Part shown: positions 26,415 through 36,341 of the stretch, piece by piece | How the letters are laid out: each line of letters opens with the position of its first letter | Position numbering within the stretch: the first letter of the stretch is position 1 | Source of the DNA: Saprospiraceae bacterium | GTDB taxonomy: Bacteria; Bacteroidota; Bacteroidia; Chitinophagales; Saprospiraceae | Assembly (NCBI GenBank): GCA_016787575.1 | Contig: JAEUUO010000014.1 | Location: forward strand, 1-64,000 | DNA: 64,000 nt | Direction of reading: 5' to 3' | Notes under the pieces: generated by a model | Databases searched by the model: none | Told to the model about the DNA's origin: nothing | What the model saw: only the letters and a program-made list of their open reading frames with translations | Translations under genes and position numbers: made by a program

Positions 26415-28172
26415 TTGAATACTTTGAAACTAAAACTAACCCGCTTATTAATAATCTGTTTTGTATTTCATTTAAATACTTTTGGGTCTATTGCTCAAAC
26501 ATTTCGCACGCCATTTGAGAAAAACAATTTACAAAGTACAAGCTATACTGAATGCATTGCATTTTATAAAAGTCTAGAAAAATTTAGTCCTTTACTGAAA
26601 GTCGTAGAATCAGGTCCTTCGGATGTTTCTTATCCTATTCACACTATTGTAATTAGTGGAAACAAAGATTTTACTCCAAATCGCGCACGACAATCAGGTA
26701 AAGTTGTCTTGCTTTACAACAATGGAATCCACCCGGGCGAACCGGATGGAATTGATGCAGCCATGAGTTTTGCACGGGATCTTGTAACTGATTCCAAATA
26801 TAACCTATTGCTTAAAAAAATAGTCTTGGTTATAATTCCTATTTACAATGTAGGCGGTAGTCTCCAGAGAAACAGTTTTACAAGAGCAAATCAAAATGGA
26901 CCGGAATCCTATGGATTCAGAGGCAATCGACAAAATTTGGATTTAAATCGTGATTTTATTAAATGTGATTCTAAAAATGCAGAAACATTTACAAAAATAT
27001 TTCATTATTGGCAACCCACTATTTTCTTAGACAGCCATACAACTGACGGAGCTGATTACCCTTATGCCATGACTTTAATAAGCAGTCAGCGACAAAAAAT
27101 GCAAAAAGATTTGGGTCAGTTTATGTATGAAAAATTCATACCCACATTTACAAAGGAGATGATGGATCAAGGTTTAGAAACTTCAGTTTATGTAAATGCT
27201 GACAATGATCCTGAAAATGGAATTTATGATTTTTTAGACAGTCCGCGATTTTCAAGTGGTTATGCAAATTTATTTAACACCCTTTCTTTTGTCAGTGAAT
27301 CGCATATGCTTAAGACCCATGCGGTGCGGGTTCAAGCGCATCAAATTCTCATGCAAAGTTTAGCAAACATAGCTGGTTCATTAAAAAACGAACTTCTCCA
27401 AATCAAGGCCTTGGCAAATTCCAATATTAAAAAAATGAAAACGATGCCTATTGATTGGGAAATCCAAACTGATCAATTTGATAGTTTGATTTTTAAAGGA
27501 TATACTCAAGAAAAAGCAAAAAGTTCGGTTACCGGTTTGGATCGAATAAAGTACAATCAGAACAAACCGTATATTAAGAAAATCCCTTATTACAATTACT
27601 GCAAAGTTACCCGTGAAGTAGTTAAACCTGATTATTACCTTGTTCCTGCTGCTTACCGTTCGATCATTGAACGGCTCAAATGGAATGCAGTTATCATGCG
27701 CCGTTTGGCGAGGGATACCGTAGTTGAAGCCGTTTATTATCGAATTGCAGAATTCAAATCTCCTGCAGTGCCTTATGAAAATCATTTTTTACACAGTTCG
27801 GTAAAATTGGATACGCTTCACACCAAAAGAGTATTTTATAAAGGAGATTACATCATTTCAACCGATCAGATTGCTGCCCGATTTCTGGTAGAGACCCTTG
27901 AGCCGGAAGCCCCGGATTCATACTTTGCTTGGAATTTTTTTGATGGAATTTTACAAAGGAAGGAATATTTTTCTTCCTATCTATTTGAAGAAACTGCACA
28001 GCAAATACTATTAGAAAATCCTGTTTTAAAATTGGAATTTGAAACCAAAAAAAACAGTGATCCGGAATTTGCAAAAAACCCAGCTGCTATGTTAGCATAT
28101 TTATACAACAAATCTGCGTGGAGTGAGCCGGACTTTAAAATATATCCGATTGCCAGGTCCTTTGTCAATTGA
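26415..28172 (+). CDS. M14-family zinc carboxypeptidase, TTG start
   Basis: 585 aa secreted metallopeptidase. The signal peptide is LTRLLIICFVFHLNTFGSIAQ. The zinc motif HPGEPDG is at about residues 106-112 and the second ligand is in FLDSHTTDG (His about 208); the glutamate in SESHM near 295 could be the catalytic base. The family removes C-terminal residues from peptides, probably in the periplasm here. TTG 26415 is the only standard start that keeps the signal peptide; the frame closes 15 nt upstream. The C-terminal ~250 residues are a poorly known extension. Confidence 0.88.
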   Translation: MNTLKLKLTRLLIICFVFHLNTFGSIAQTFRTPFEKNNLQSTSYTECIAFYKSLEKFSPLLKVVESGPSDVSYPIHTIVISGNKDFTPNRARQSGKVVLLYNNGIHPGEPDGIDAAMSFARDLVTDSKYNLLLKKIVLVIIPIYNVGGSLQRNSFTRANQNGPESYGFRGNRQNLDLNRDFIKCDSKNAETFTKIFHYWQPTIFLDSHTTDGADYPYAMTLISSQRQKMQKDLGQFMYEKFIPTFTKEMMDQGLETSVYVNADNDPENGIYDFLDSPRFSSGYANLFNTLSFVSESHMLKTHAVRVQAHQILMQSLANIAGSLKNELLQIKALANSNIKKMKTMPIDWEIQTDQFDSLIFKGYTQEKAKSSVTGLDRIKYNQNKPYIKKIPYYNYCKVTREVVKPDYYLVPAAYRSIIERLKWNAVIMRRLARDTVVEAVYYRIAEFKSPAVPYENHFLHSSVKLDTLHTKRVFYKGDYIISTDQIAARFLVETLEPEAPDSYFAWNFFDGILQRKEYFSSYLFEETAQQILLENPVLKLEFETKKNSDPEFAKNPAAMLAYLYNKSAWSEPDFKIYPIARSFVN

Positions 28173-28287
28173 TGTATCAGCACCGACTCAAGCGAATTCC
28201 ATTTTAAGGAAACCCATTTCTGATGCAATTCTTAATGAATAGTTGGAAAATAGTCTCATATTGACTATTAAATTGGCTTGTGAATTC

Positions 28288-28295
28288 TATCTTTG
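28288..28295 (+). promoter_or_regulatory. Bacteroidota -7 box (TATCTTTG) for the yebC operon
   Basis: TATCTTTG, a perfect match to TAnnTTTG, 19 nt before the ATG at 28315. A TTG at 28261-28263 could be the -33 element, though the 24-nt spacer is long. Confidence 0.55.
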
Positions 28296-28314
28296 CGAAT
28301 TAATTTAAATTGGT

Positions 28315-29025
28315 ATGGGTCGTATTTTTGAAGTCCGGAAACATAAAATGTTTGCTCGTTATGCTAAAATGAGTAAACAATTTGCCAGAGTCAGTAAAGA
28401 AGTATTTATGGCTGTTAAAGCCAATGGCCCTAATCCTGATAATAATTCCAGATTGCGGGCGGCATTACAAAACGCTCGTTCGTTTAACATGCCCAAAGAT
28501 CGAGTGGAAGCTGCCATTAAAAAAGCAAGTTCAAAAGATGAAAAGGACCTGGAAATGCTGACTTACGAAGGTTATGGTCCATACGGCATCGCAGTTTTGG
28601 TAGAAACCGCAACGGATAACCCAACCCGTACAGTTGCAAACATCCGATCTTATTTTAATAAATACGGTGGAAGCCTTGGAACGATGGGGTCTGTCGATTA
28701 TTTGTTTGAGCACAAATGCAATTTTAGAATAAAAAAGACTGAGGGCATTGACCCGGAAACATTAGAACTTGAATTAATAGATGCCGGATGTGAAGAATTA
28801 TCGGTTGATGGAGAAGAGATTATAATTTACGGATCCTTTGATAGTTTTGGCAGTCTTCAGAATTATTTTGAAACACATCAAATTGAAATCATCGCCTCAG
28901 GATTTGATCGGATTCCTACCACTACAAAAAAACTTACAGCTGAACAAGAAGAGGATCTAAATAAGCTATTGGATAAAATTGAAGAAGACGAAGACGTTCA
29001 GAATGTTTACAGTACGGTAGAATAA
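28315..29025 (+). CDS. yebC: YebC/PmpR-family protein
   Basis: 236 aa, the usual size. It starts MGRIFEVRKHKMFARYAKMSKQFARVSKEV and has NMPKDRVEAAIKKA, YEGYGPYGIAVLVETATDNPTRTVANIR and GGSLGTMGSVDYLFE, all characteristic of the family. Members have been described as DNA-binding regulators and, more recently, as factors that help ribosomes through proline-rich stretches. It heads an operon: the next gene starts 12 nt after its stop, then a 4-bp overlap and a 6-nt gap follow. Confidence 0.95.
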   Translation: MGRIFEVRKHKMFARYAKMSKQFARVSKEVFMAVKANGPNPDNNSRLRAALQNARSFNMPKDRVEAAIKKASSKDEKDLEMLTYEGYGPYGIAVLVETATDNPTRTVANIRSYFNKYGGSLGTMGSVDYLFEHKCNFRIKKTEGIDPETLELELIDAGCEELSVDGEEIIIYGSFDSFGSLQNYFETHQIEIIASGFDRIPTTTKKLTAEQEEDLNKLLDKIEEDEDVQNVYSTVE

Positions 29026-29037
29026 ACAATTTAACTC

Positions 29038-30978
29038 ATGACCCTTGTAAATCCATCATTTCTGAATCGCATTTTATTTGATGGTAAATGGCATTTAATC
29101 ATTTTATTCTCATTCACTTTTCTGTTGTATGCCAATACACTCGGACATGAATTTGCTTTGGATGATGGCATCGTAATTAAAGAAAACAAACACGTAAAAA
29201 AAGGAATTTCAGGTATTCCCGAAATATTTTCAAAGCATTCGTTTCATGGTTTTTTTAAAAAAAGCGGCAAAGAGAAGGTAGTTGCCGGTGGACGATACAG
29301 ACCTATGACCCTTGCATTTTTTGCGTGCATTTATGAAATTTTTGGTGAAGATCCTGCAATCTACCATTTCTTTTCAATTGCTGTGTATGCCTTATTAGGC
29401 ATCGTGATCTATCAAGTTCTGAAAAAACTATTCGAAAAAATACTTCTTGATAAAGCTGTGCCGTTTGCGTTTTTTTCTGCAATCATTTTTATAGCACATC
29501 CTGTACATACAGAATGCATTGCCAATATTAAAGGCATGGACGAAACTGCGAGTTTATTGTTTTCCTTAATTGCGCTTTGGTTCTCCTTGGAATTTATTGA
29601 TCATAAAAAATACCTTAGACTGCTTTTTACCAGTTTGGCGTTTATGACAGCTTTGCTTTCAAAAGAAAATGCAATTGCATATTTGGCAATTATCCCAATT
29701 GCTTGCTATTTATTATATGCTAAAGATTGGAAATTGCTGATTCCTGTTTTTGTTACACTTCTAATTACTGCATTTGTATTTTTAGTAATAAGGGGAAGCA
29801 TTCTTGGATTCAATCCTTTCGGAAGTGTTTCGAAAGAATTGATGAACAATCCATACCTGAGTTATAAAAATGGAGAAAACATTCCCATGGCATTGGCTGA
29901 AAAAATCGGATTAATAAGTTACAGCTTGTTTGAATACATCAGATTGCTACTAGTTCCACACCCATTGACACACGATTATTACCCAAAACAAATTCCTGTA
30001 CTTGGGCCATATTCCATTCAATCTGTTTTAGCTTATTTAATTTATAGTGGACTTATCATTTTTGCTTTCCTTAAGTTTCGGAAATCTCCGATTGCAAGTT
30101 TTTCTATAGCATGCTATTTGTTACCCCTGGTTTTAGTAAGCAATATCTTTTTTCCAATAGGAACCAATTTAGGAGAGCGATTTATATTTATGTCATCCTT
30201 GGGATTTTGCATATTTGTTTCTTTTCTGCTGATTCGTTTTTTTTCAAAAAATGGATCTCATGCATTATATGTTTTAACGCCCCTGTTAATTCTATATTCG
30301 ATTAAAACAATTACCCGAAATCCGGTATGGCACGACAATGCCACCTTATTTAAAAGCGATATTAAAATTTCTACACAAAGTGCCAAATTACATAACGGCT
30401 TGGCAGGAATCTATTTGGAACGGGTTCGAGATTCAAAAGATACGTTGGAAGTTAAGCAAGCATTGATCGAAGCCAAAAAAGAAGCCGAACGTGCAATCGA
30501 AATAAACCCACTTTACATGGAAGCCCATCTTCAATTGGGGAATAGTTATTATTACAGTAAAAATTTTGAAAAGGCTATTGAAGAATATAATTTTATATTA
30601 CAACGAACTCCTGAAGATGAAGATGCATTTAAAAATTTACAATATTCCTTGCGTGAACGTGGTCGTCAAATTGGATTGCAAAATGGTGATGTAGCCAAAG
30701 CAAAAGACCTGATAAAAAAATCGCTTGGAATGAATCAGGATGATTTAGAGGCTTTAATGTTAATGGGTATTGCAGAAGGATCAGAAGGCAATACAGACAA
30801 TGCACTGTATTACTTCAATCAGGTGCTTAAGAAAGACCCAAAAAATGCTCAAGCATATTTTAACCTGGGAATTGCTTACCGGAATGTAGATCAAATAATT
30901 AAGTCTGATTCAATGTTTAATAAAGCAGTTCAATTGGATTCAAGCATCTATATTAAAAATGGCCAATTCAAAAAATGA
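29038..30978 (+). CDS. Polytopic membrane protein with C-terminal TPRs (TMTC/O-mannosyltransferase-like)
   Basis: 646 aa. About ten membrane helices fill residues 15-440. The loop motifs LDDGIVIKENKHVKKG, GRYRPMTLAFF and FIAHPVHTECIANIKGMDE match the TMTC-type glycosyltransferase-like fold. TPR units follow from about 445 to 640 (EAHLQLGNSYYYSKNFEKAIEEYN, AQAYFNLGIAYRN). By family it may transfer sugars from lipid donors on the periplasmic side; no reaction can be shown. Its stop overlaps the GH3 fusion start by 4 bp. Confidence 0.85.
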   Translation: MTLVNPSFLNRILFDGKWHLIILFSFTFLLYANTLGHEFALDDGIVIKENKHVKKGISGIPEIFSKHSFHGFFKKSGKEKVVAGGRYRPMTLAFFACIYEIFGEDPAIYHFFSIAVYALLGIVIYQVLKKLFEKILLDKAVPFAFFSAIIFIAHPVHTECIANIKGMDETASLLFSLIALWFSLEFIDHKKYLRLLFTSLAFMTALLSKENAIAYLAIIPIACYLLYAKDWKLLIPVFVTLLITAFVFLVIRGSILGFNPFGSVSKELMNNPYLSYKNGENIPMALAEKIGLISYSLFEYIRLLLVPHPLTHDYYPKQIPVLGPYSIQSVLAYLIYSGLIIFAFLKFRKSPIASFSIACYLLPLVLVSNIFFPIGTNLGERFIFMSSLGFCIFVSFLLIRFFSKNGSHALYVLTPLLILYSIKTITRNPVWHDNATLFKSDIKISTQSAKLHNGLAGIYLERVRDSKDTLEVKQALIEAKKEAERAIEINPLYMEAHLQLGNSYYYSKNFEKAIEEYNFILQRTPEDEDAFKNLQYSLRERGRQIGLQNGDVAKAKDLIKKSLGMNQDDLEALMLMGIAEGSEGNTDNALYYFNQVLKKDPKNAQAYFNLGIAYRNVDQIIKSDSMFNKAVQLDSSIYIKNGQFKK

Positions 30979-33893
30979 GTTGGCGGAGCTTACTTTTAAT
31001 TATATTTTGCTTTAGTACCAAAGCGCATTCTCAAAATTATAGAGCAAACATTTGGGCTGACAGTGTCATGTCAACCATGAGTTTAGACGAAAAATTAGGA
31101 CAGCTGTTTATTGTACGTTCGTTTTCAAATCAAAACGAACAACAAATTCAAGATGTTAGTGTATTAATTCAAAATTATCATATTGGTGGTGTGTGTTTTT
31201 TTAAAGGAACTGCCGGTTCTCTTTTTGATCTGATTCAAAAATACCAATCCTTATCTAAAATTCCTATTCTGGTTAGTATGGATGCCGAATGGGGACTCGG
31301 AATGCGAATCACAGATGCTTTTTCTTTTCCAAAGCAAATGAGTCTGGGTGCTTTAAAAGAAAACCGATTGATTTATGAACTTGGTAAGGAAATGGCTATT
31401 CAAATGAAACTTTTCGGAATCCATATGAATTATGCACCGGTACTTGATATCAATAATAACTTAAACAATCCTGTGATCAATGAACGCTCATTTGGATCGA
31501 ACAGACAGCGTGTATTGTTAAAATCTTATGCATTGATGCAAGGACTGCAAGATTATGGAGTGTTGGCTTGTTTAAAACATTTTCCAGGTCATGGAGATAC
31601 TGATTTAGATTCCCACAAAGATTTGCCAGTATTAAATTTTAGTAAAAACAGATTGGACAGTTTGGAGCTTTATCCTTTTGAAGGAATTTTGAATGCACAG
31701 CCAGCGGCTATAATGACGGCACATTTAAAGGTACCTATTCTGGATAGTACCGAAAACATCCCTGCCAGCTTATCGCAAGAAATTTTAAATGGCACACTGC
31801 GCAATCGTTTCAACTATCAAGGGCTGCTGATTACCGATGCTCTGGAAATGAAAGGAGTCACAAAAAATTTTAGTGCAGGTGACATTGCTGTAAAAGCATT
31901 AATAGCAGGAAACGATTTACTGTTACTCAGCGAAAACATTCCCGCAGCTTTTCTTTCAATTAAAATGGCATTGGATTCAAATATCCTAAGTATTAAAGAC
32001 CTGGATGATAAAGTAAAACGCATACTTATCGTAAAATATAAAATTGGATTAAGAACCTGGAGCCAAAATGTTTTTGACAGCCTTGCGTACGACAACTCCA
32101 TTCAACGTTCTGTTGTACTTAAAGATAATATTTACAGAAAAACATTGACGCTAGCCAGAGACACTAACAAACTGGTTCCAATTCGAAAAATTCCTAATAA
32201 TATCAGCTGCATTAATATCAATGATGATTTGAATAATGTTTTCCAAAATCGCTTGCAAGATTATACATCTATAAATACGTATTCGATGAGTTCGAATACA
32301 GATTGCAAACCAGAATTTATGCAAGCCATTGAAAATTCGGAATTGATAATTGTTGGCATTCATAAACTGAATTATAATGCAAGTAAAAATTATGGCGTTT
32401 CTGTTGAATTGCTTCAACAATTAAACAAGTTGATCACAGACAAAAAATGCATAGTTGTATTGTTTGGTTGTCCCTACTTAAGTATGTTTCTGCCTGCTTC
32501 TGCAAGCATTCTTCTGGCATATGAGGACAATGAAAGAACTCAGGACATCGCTGCACAAATGATATTTGGAACGGATCCAATTTGCGGATTGTCCCCAGTT
32601 AATATAAATACTTATTTAAAAGAAGGCTATGGCATTCAGAGACCGGCATTGCATCGTCTGGGATATGCAATTCCTGAATCAATGGGACTGTCAAGTGCTG
32701 AATTGAATAAAATTGATTCCATTGCCGGAGATCTCATTCAAATTCATGCAGCTCCCGGATGTCAAATTCTGATTGCCAAAGATGAAAAAATTGTTTACCG
32801 AAAATCATTTGGCTATTTAAATTACGATTCGATTGAATGGGTAGATAATAAAACTTTATTTGACCTTGCATCTTTGACTAAAATAAGTTGCAGTGCACCC
32901 GTGTTAATGGCTCTGGACGATCAAAATAAAATCGAAACTTCTGCTAAAATAAGTAAATACATTCCTGAATTTAAATCAAGTGAAAAACAACAAATTGTTA
33001 TCAAAGACATCTTACTGCATCAAGCTAAATTTGTATCCTGGATTCCTTTCTATAAAAAAACATTAATTTATCCGGATTCATTAAATATTTTAAATCCAAA
33101 ATATTATGATACGACTGCTTCCATCCAGTTTAATATACCAATTTGTCATAAACTTTATTTAAAATCAAATTATCAAGACAGTATATTAAATGAAATCATA
33201 CAATCAAAAAATATTGCAGAAAAAAAATATTGGTATTCTGACGTGGGATTTTATTTTATACCTAAATTGGTTCAATATACAACAGGATTGCAACTCGAAA
33301 ATTATTTCGAAAAAACATTTGCGATGCCATTGCACCTGAGATATACCTGCTTCAATCCACTCAACCACTATTTTTCAGAAAGCCAAATCGCCCCTACAGA
33401 AGAAGATAGCTATTTTCGTCATCAAAAAATTCAAGGATATGTACACGACATGGGAGCAGCAATGATGGGTGGGATAAGCGGTCATGCGGGATTGTTTTCA
33501 AATGCAGGAGATGTAGCAATACTTATGCAACTTTTCTTAAATTTAGGAACTTATGGCGATCAGGAATTTTTTAGTAGTTCGACCGTTAAAAAATTTATAA
33601 AACGGGACAAAGAACTTGGTAAACGAGCACTTGTTTTTGATATGCCCGATTTACGCGATAGTACTATAGCCTATGTTTCAAATCTTGCACCTAAAAGTAC
33701 ATTCGGACATCAGGGATTTACGGGTACTTGTGCTTGGGCAGATCCTGAAAATAATATTGTCTATGTATTTTTATCCAATCGAACCTATCCGGATTCAAAA
33801 CAAAATCTTTTGCATAAAAACAGATTCCGAACTAAAATACAGGATCAAATTTATAAAGCACTTTTTAAACCTGAAATCCAAACACTGAAATAA
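30975..33893 (+). CDS. Glycoside hydrolase family 3 / serine beta-lactamase-like fusion
   Basis: 972 aa with a signal peptide (to about residue 19). Residues 30-360 are a NagZ-type GH3 domain: KHFPGHGDTDLDSHKDLP (about 201) carries the acid/base histidine, and ITDALEMKGV (about 287) the nucleophile aspartate. A GH3 middle region follows. Residues about 580-960 are a beta-lactamase/transpeptidase-like domain with SLTK (about 633), YSD in place of YxN (about 754) and HQG (about 912). It could act on muropeptides, GH3 cutting GlcNAc and the second domain acting on peptide or ester bonds; this is inference. The two-domain layout occurs in other Bacteroidota. Confidence 0.9.
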   Translation: MSWRSLLLIIFCFSTKAHSQNYRANIWADSVMSTMSLDEKLGQLFIVRSFSNQNEQQIQDVSVLIQNYHIGGVCFFKGTAGSLFDLIQKYQSLSKIPILVSMDAEWGLGMRITDAFSFPKQMSLGALKENRLIYELGKEMAIQMKLFGIHMNYAPVLDINNNLNNPVINERSFGSNRQRVLLKSYALMQGLQDYGVLACLKHFPGHGDTDLDSHKDLPVLNFSKNRLDSLELYPFEGILNAQPAAIMTAHLKVPILDSTENIPASLSQEILNGTLRNRFNYQGLLITDALEMKGVTKNFSAGDIAVKALIAGNDLLLLSENIPAAFLSIKMALDSNILSIKDLDDKVKRILIVKYKIGLRTWSQNVFDSLAYDNSIQRSVVLKDNIYRKTLTLARDTNKLVPIRKIPNNISCININDDLNNVFQNRLQDYTSINTYSMSSNTDCKPEFMQAIENSELIIVGIHKLNYNASKNYGVSVELLQQLNKLITDKKCIVVLFGCPYLSMFLPASASILLAYEDNERTQDIAAQMIFGTDPICGLSPVNINTYLKEGYGIQRPALHRLGYAIPESMGLSSAELNKIDSIAGDLIQIHAAPGCQILIAKDEKIVYRKSFGYLNYDSIEWVDNKTLFDLASLTKISCSAPVLMALDDQNKIETSAKISKYIPEFKSSEKQQIVIKDILLHQAKFVSWIPFYKKTLIYPDSLNILNPKYYDTTASIQFNIPICHKLYLKSNYQDSILNEIIQSKNIAEKKYWYSDVGFYFIPKLVQYTTGLQLENYFEKTFAMPLHLRYTCFNPLNHYFSESQIAPTEEDSYFRHQKIQGYVHDMGAAMMGGISGHAGLFSNAGDVAILMQLFLNLGTYGDQEFFSSSTVKKFIKRDKELGKRALVFDMPDLRDSTIAYVSNLAPKSTFGHQGFTGTCAWADPENNIVYVFLSNRTYPDSKQNLLHKNRFRTKIQDQIYKALFKPEIQTLK

Positions 33894-33899
33894 AACAGG

Positions 33900-35114
33900 A
33901 TGCTAAGTTTAAAAATTGCTGTTCGCTATTTATTTTCCCGAAAGTCTTCACAGGCGATTCACTGGATTACTGGTATTTCAATACTAGGCATTGCAGTTGG
34001 TACTGCGGCATTGATTTTAGTCTTATCCGTTTTTAATGGGTTTGAGGAACTCCTTTCTGGTATGTTTAGCAAATACAATCCGGATGTAAAAATTGAAATA
34101 AAAAAAGGCAAAACGTTTAAAGAAGATAGCAACAAATTAATACAATTAGCTCAAATACCAGGCCTGATAAGTTATAGTAAAACGCTGGAAGAAATTGCCA
34201 TGTTTCAATACGACGAAGCTCAGGAATTTGGAGTCCTAAAAGGAGTTGACATTCATTACGATGCGGTTTGTTCGATTCACGACGCCATCCTTGAAGGCAG
34301 CTTTGAAATAGAAAAGGACCAGCGCCCATTGGCCAATTTGGGTTTAGGCATTCGAAATAAATTGGGAGTGGATTTGGATAATTTTCAGGAGTTTATTCGG
34401 GTATTTATTCCCGATCACAAGGAAACATCTGATCTGAGTAAATCTTTAAAACGTTTTCCATTTCAAGCACAATCTGTTTATTCCCTTCAGCAGGAAAGCG
34501 ACTACTCGACAATCATTACAAGCATTCAAGCAGTACGTCAAATAACTGACAACCCAGATCAGTTAAGTTCCATAGAACTTAAATTAAATCCAGATTTTAA
34601 AATTTCAAGCATTCTCCAACAAATTGAAACTATTTTTGGAAACGATTACCTGGTCAAAGACCGTTATAAACAAGATGAGGCTTTTCTAAAAATCATGCAC
34701 CTTGAAAAATGGTTGTTTTATTCTTTATTCTGCCTAACCTTATTATTGGTTTCATTTACCATTGTTGGTACACTTTGGATGATTGTATTGGAAAAGCGAA
34801 TTGATATTTCAATCTTAAAGTCAATGGGTATGGAAAACAATGCCTTGAGGCAAGTATTTTTAAATTTAGGAATTCTCATATGTGGCATTGGTTTAATTCT
34901 CGGTTTTTCAATAGCACTCATTTTTTATTGGCTTCAAAAAAATTATGGCCTGATTGGCGTTCCAGATGAATTTATCATTGATAGTTATCCCATCCAACTC
35001 CGTTTATTTGATTTTGCATTGGTCAGCTTTACAGTATTGTGCATTGGGTTGTTAGCGGCGATGCTTCCTACAAGGAAAGTTTATGAAATAGTACCCATCT
35101 TCAGAGAAGAATAA
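33900..35114 (+). CDS. FtsX/LolC-E-type ABC transporter permease
   Basis: 404 aa inner-membrane protein. It starts MLSLKIAVRYLFSRKSSQAIHWITGISILGIAVGTAALI, the N-terminal helix and motif typical of LolC/LolE. A large periplasmic domain follows to about residue 270, then three helices at about 275-300, 318-342 and 368-395. Lol permeases extract lipoproteins for transfer to the outer membrane; the ATPase partner (LolD type) is not in the window. It begins 6 nt after the GH3 fusion and ends the operon. Confidence 0.9.
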   Translation: MLSLKIAVRYLFSRKSSQAIHWITGISILGIAVGTAALILVLSVFNGFEELLSGMFSKYNPDVKIEIKKGKTFKEDSNKLIQLAQIPGLISYSKTLEEIAMFQYDEAQEFGVLKGVDIHYDAVCSIHDAILEGSFEIEKDQRPLANLGLGIRNKLGVDLDNFQEFIRVFIPDHKETSDLSKSLKRFPFQAQSVYSLQQESDYSTIITSIQAVRQITDNPDQLSSIELKLNPDFKISSILQQIETIFGNDYLVKDRYKQDEAFLKIMHLEKWLFYSLFCLTLLLVSFTIVGTLWMIVLEKRIDISILKSMGMENNALRQVFLNLGILICGIGLILGFSIALIFYWLQKNYGLIGVPDEFIIDSYPIQLRLFDFALVSFTVLCIGLLAAMLPTRKVYEIVPIFREE

Positions 35115-35269
35115 GCACCTATTCCATTGCAAAACCAGGAAAAATGCCATGTTTTAATGGTTTAAGCAAAATTCAAATTATTTGTCATTTAATTAGCACA
35201 ATAAAATACTTTACATTGGTGATTATCAACAAATTATATAATTTTTATTCATATTATATTTTATTTATA

Positions 35270-35300
35270 TTTATGACACGCTTAGTTATTATTAATTTTG
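35270..35300 (+). promoter_or_regulatory. Bacteroidota promoter for the cyclophilin gene cluster
   Basis: TTTA at 35270-35273 and TAATTTTG at 35293-35300 are separated by 19 nt, a good -33/-7 arrangement. The -7 box ends 6 nt before ATG 35307. An in-frame TTG at 35298 lies inside the box and so is unlikely to be a start codon. Confidence 0.55.
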
Positions 35301-35306
35301 CGGTCC

Positions 35307-35672
35307 ATGGAAGAATGGGAGCTGGAATTTGAGTGGTTGCGCATACGTCATTTTGTTAAAGACAAATTTGAAAAATCTGAGTTGCCGGATTTAAATATTG
35401 TATTGTTGCTTATAGGCATTCAGGAATTGGGACTTGTCAAACAAGGGCGATTGACCAAGGAAGAAAAAACGGATTTAATGCACATTGCATCTTGCCAACT
35501 TTTGAGTATTGATGGCTATTATGAATTTAAGGGAAAAGATCAGGATGGTTGGCCACATTATCAATTACTGAGACCTTTTACATTGAAAGGAGCCAAAGAG
35601 CAAGAAAATTATTTAAAAGAAAAGATCATTCATTATTTTAAATCAGAATTTCCAAATGAGTTTAACAATTAA
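35307..35672 (+). CDS. Small soluble protein of unknown function
   Basis: 121 aa from ATG 35307, chosen because the upstream TTG at 35298 is part of the promoter box. The protein is helix-rich and acidic (MEEWELEFEWLRIRHFVKDKFEK) with an internal hydrophobic stretch (IVLLLIGIQELGLV) too short and mixed to be a clear membrane helix. No motif is recognised. It is the first gene of a three-gene unit; the first lipoprotein cyclophilin starts 4 nt after its stop. Confidence 0.82.
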   Translation: MEEWELEFEWLRIRHFVKDKFEKSELPDLNIVLLLIGIQELGLVKQGRLTKEEKTDLMHIASCQLLSIDGYYEFKGKDQDGWPHYQLLRPFTLKGAKEQENYLKEKIIHYFKSEFPNEFNN

Positions 35673-35676
35673 AAAT

Positions 35677-36321
35677 ATGAATTATAAAATGTTGGTTTTT
35701 TGGCTTGCAATTTTTAGTTTAAGTGCATGCAGCCGTTCTCAGGAAACGATCTTGATCATTGAAACTCCAATGGGTAAAATGAAAGCACGTTTGTTTGACA
35801 GCACTCCAAAACACAAAGCCAATATGATTAAATTGGTTAAGGAAGGTTTTTACAATGGTACTTTATTTCACCGAGTCATTCCAAATTTTATGATTCAGGG
35901 TGGAGACCCGGAATCTAAAAAAGCAGCAGCAGGTATGATACTTGGAAATGGCGGACCTGGATATACCATTCCGGCAGAAATAGGAAAATTTCATTTTAAA
36001 GGTGCTTTGGCCGCTGCTCGTTTAGGGGATGCCGTCAACCCTAAAAAAGAATCTTCCGGTTCTCAATTTTACATAGTTCAGGGTCAACCTGCCGATGCAA
36101 ATAATATTTCAATTATGACTGCTGGTAAAAATATTTTATACAGTCAGGCTGATCTTGAAAAATATGCAAAAATTGGTGGTACTCCCTTTTTAGATGGCGG
36201 TTATACGGTATTCGGAGAAGTATTTGAAGGCCTAGATGTAATTGATAAAATAACAGCTGTTGAATGCAATGCAGCCAATCGTCCAATGACTGACATTCCT
36301 ATGAAAATCAGCATCCAGTAA
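35677..36321 (+). CDS. Lipoprotein peptidyl-prolyl isomerase (cyclophilin)
   Basis: 214 aa from ATG 35677, which follows the previous stop; an upstream ATG at 35656 would overlap it. MLVFWLAIFSLSAC gives a lipobox. The cyclophilin core has LFHRVIPNFMIQGGDP (FHR catalytic motif), GYTIPAEIG, KESSGSQFYIVQG and GYTVFGEVFEGLDVIDKI. It should catalyse proline cis-trans isomerisation during protein folding in the periplasm or at the outer membrane. The next gene encodes a close relative, probably a tandem duplicate. Confidence 0.93.
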   Translation: MNYKMLVFWLAIFSLSACSRSQETILIIETPMGKMKARLFDSTPKHKANMIKLVKEGFYNGTLFHRVIPNFMIQGGDPESKKAAAGMILGNGGPGYTIPAEIGKFHFKGALAAARLGDAVNPKKESSGSQFYIVQGQPADANNISIMTAGKNILYSQADLEKYAKIGGTPFLDGGYTVFGEVFEGLDVIDKITAVECNAANRPMTDIPMKISIQ

Positions 36322-36341
36322 TTCCCCCAAATTTGAACCCT

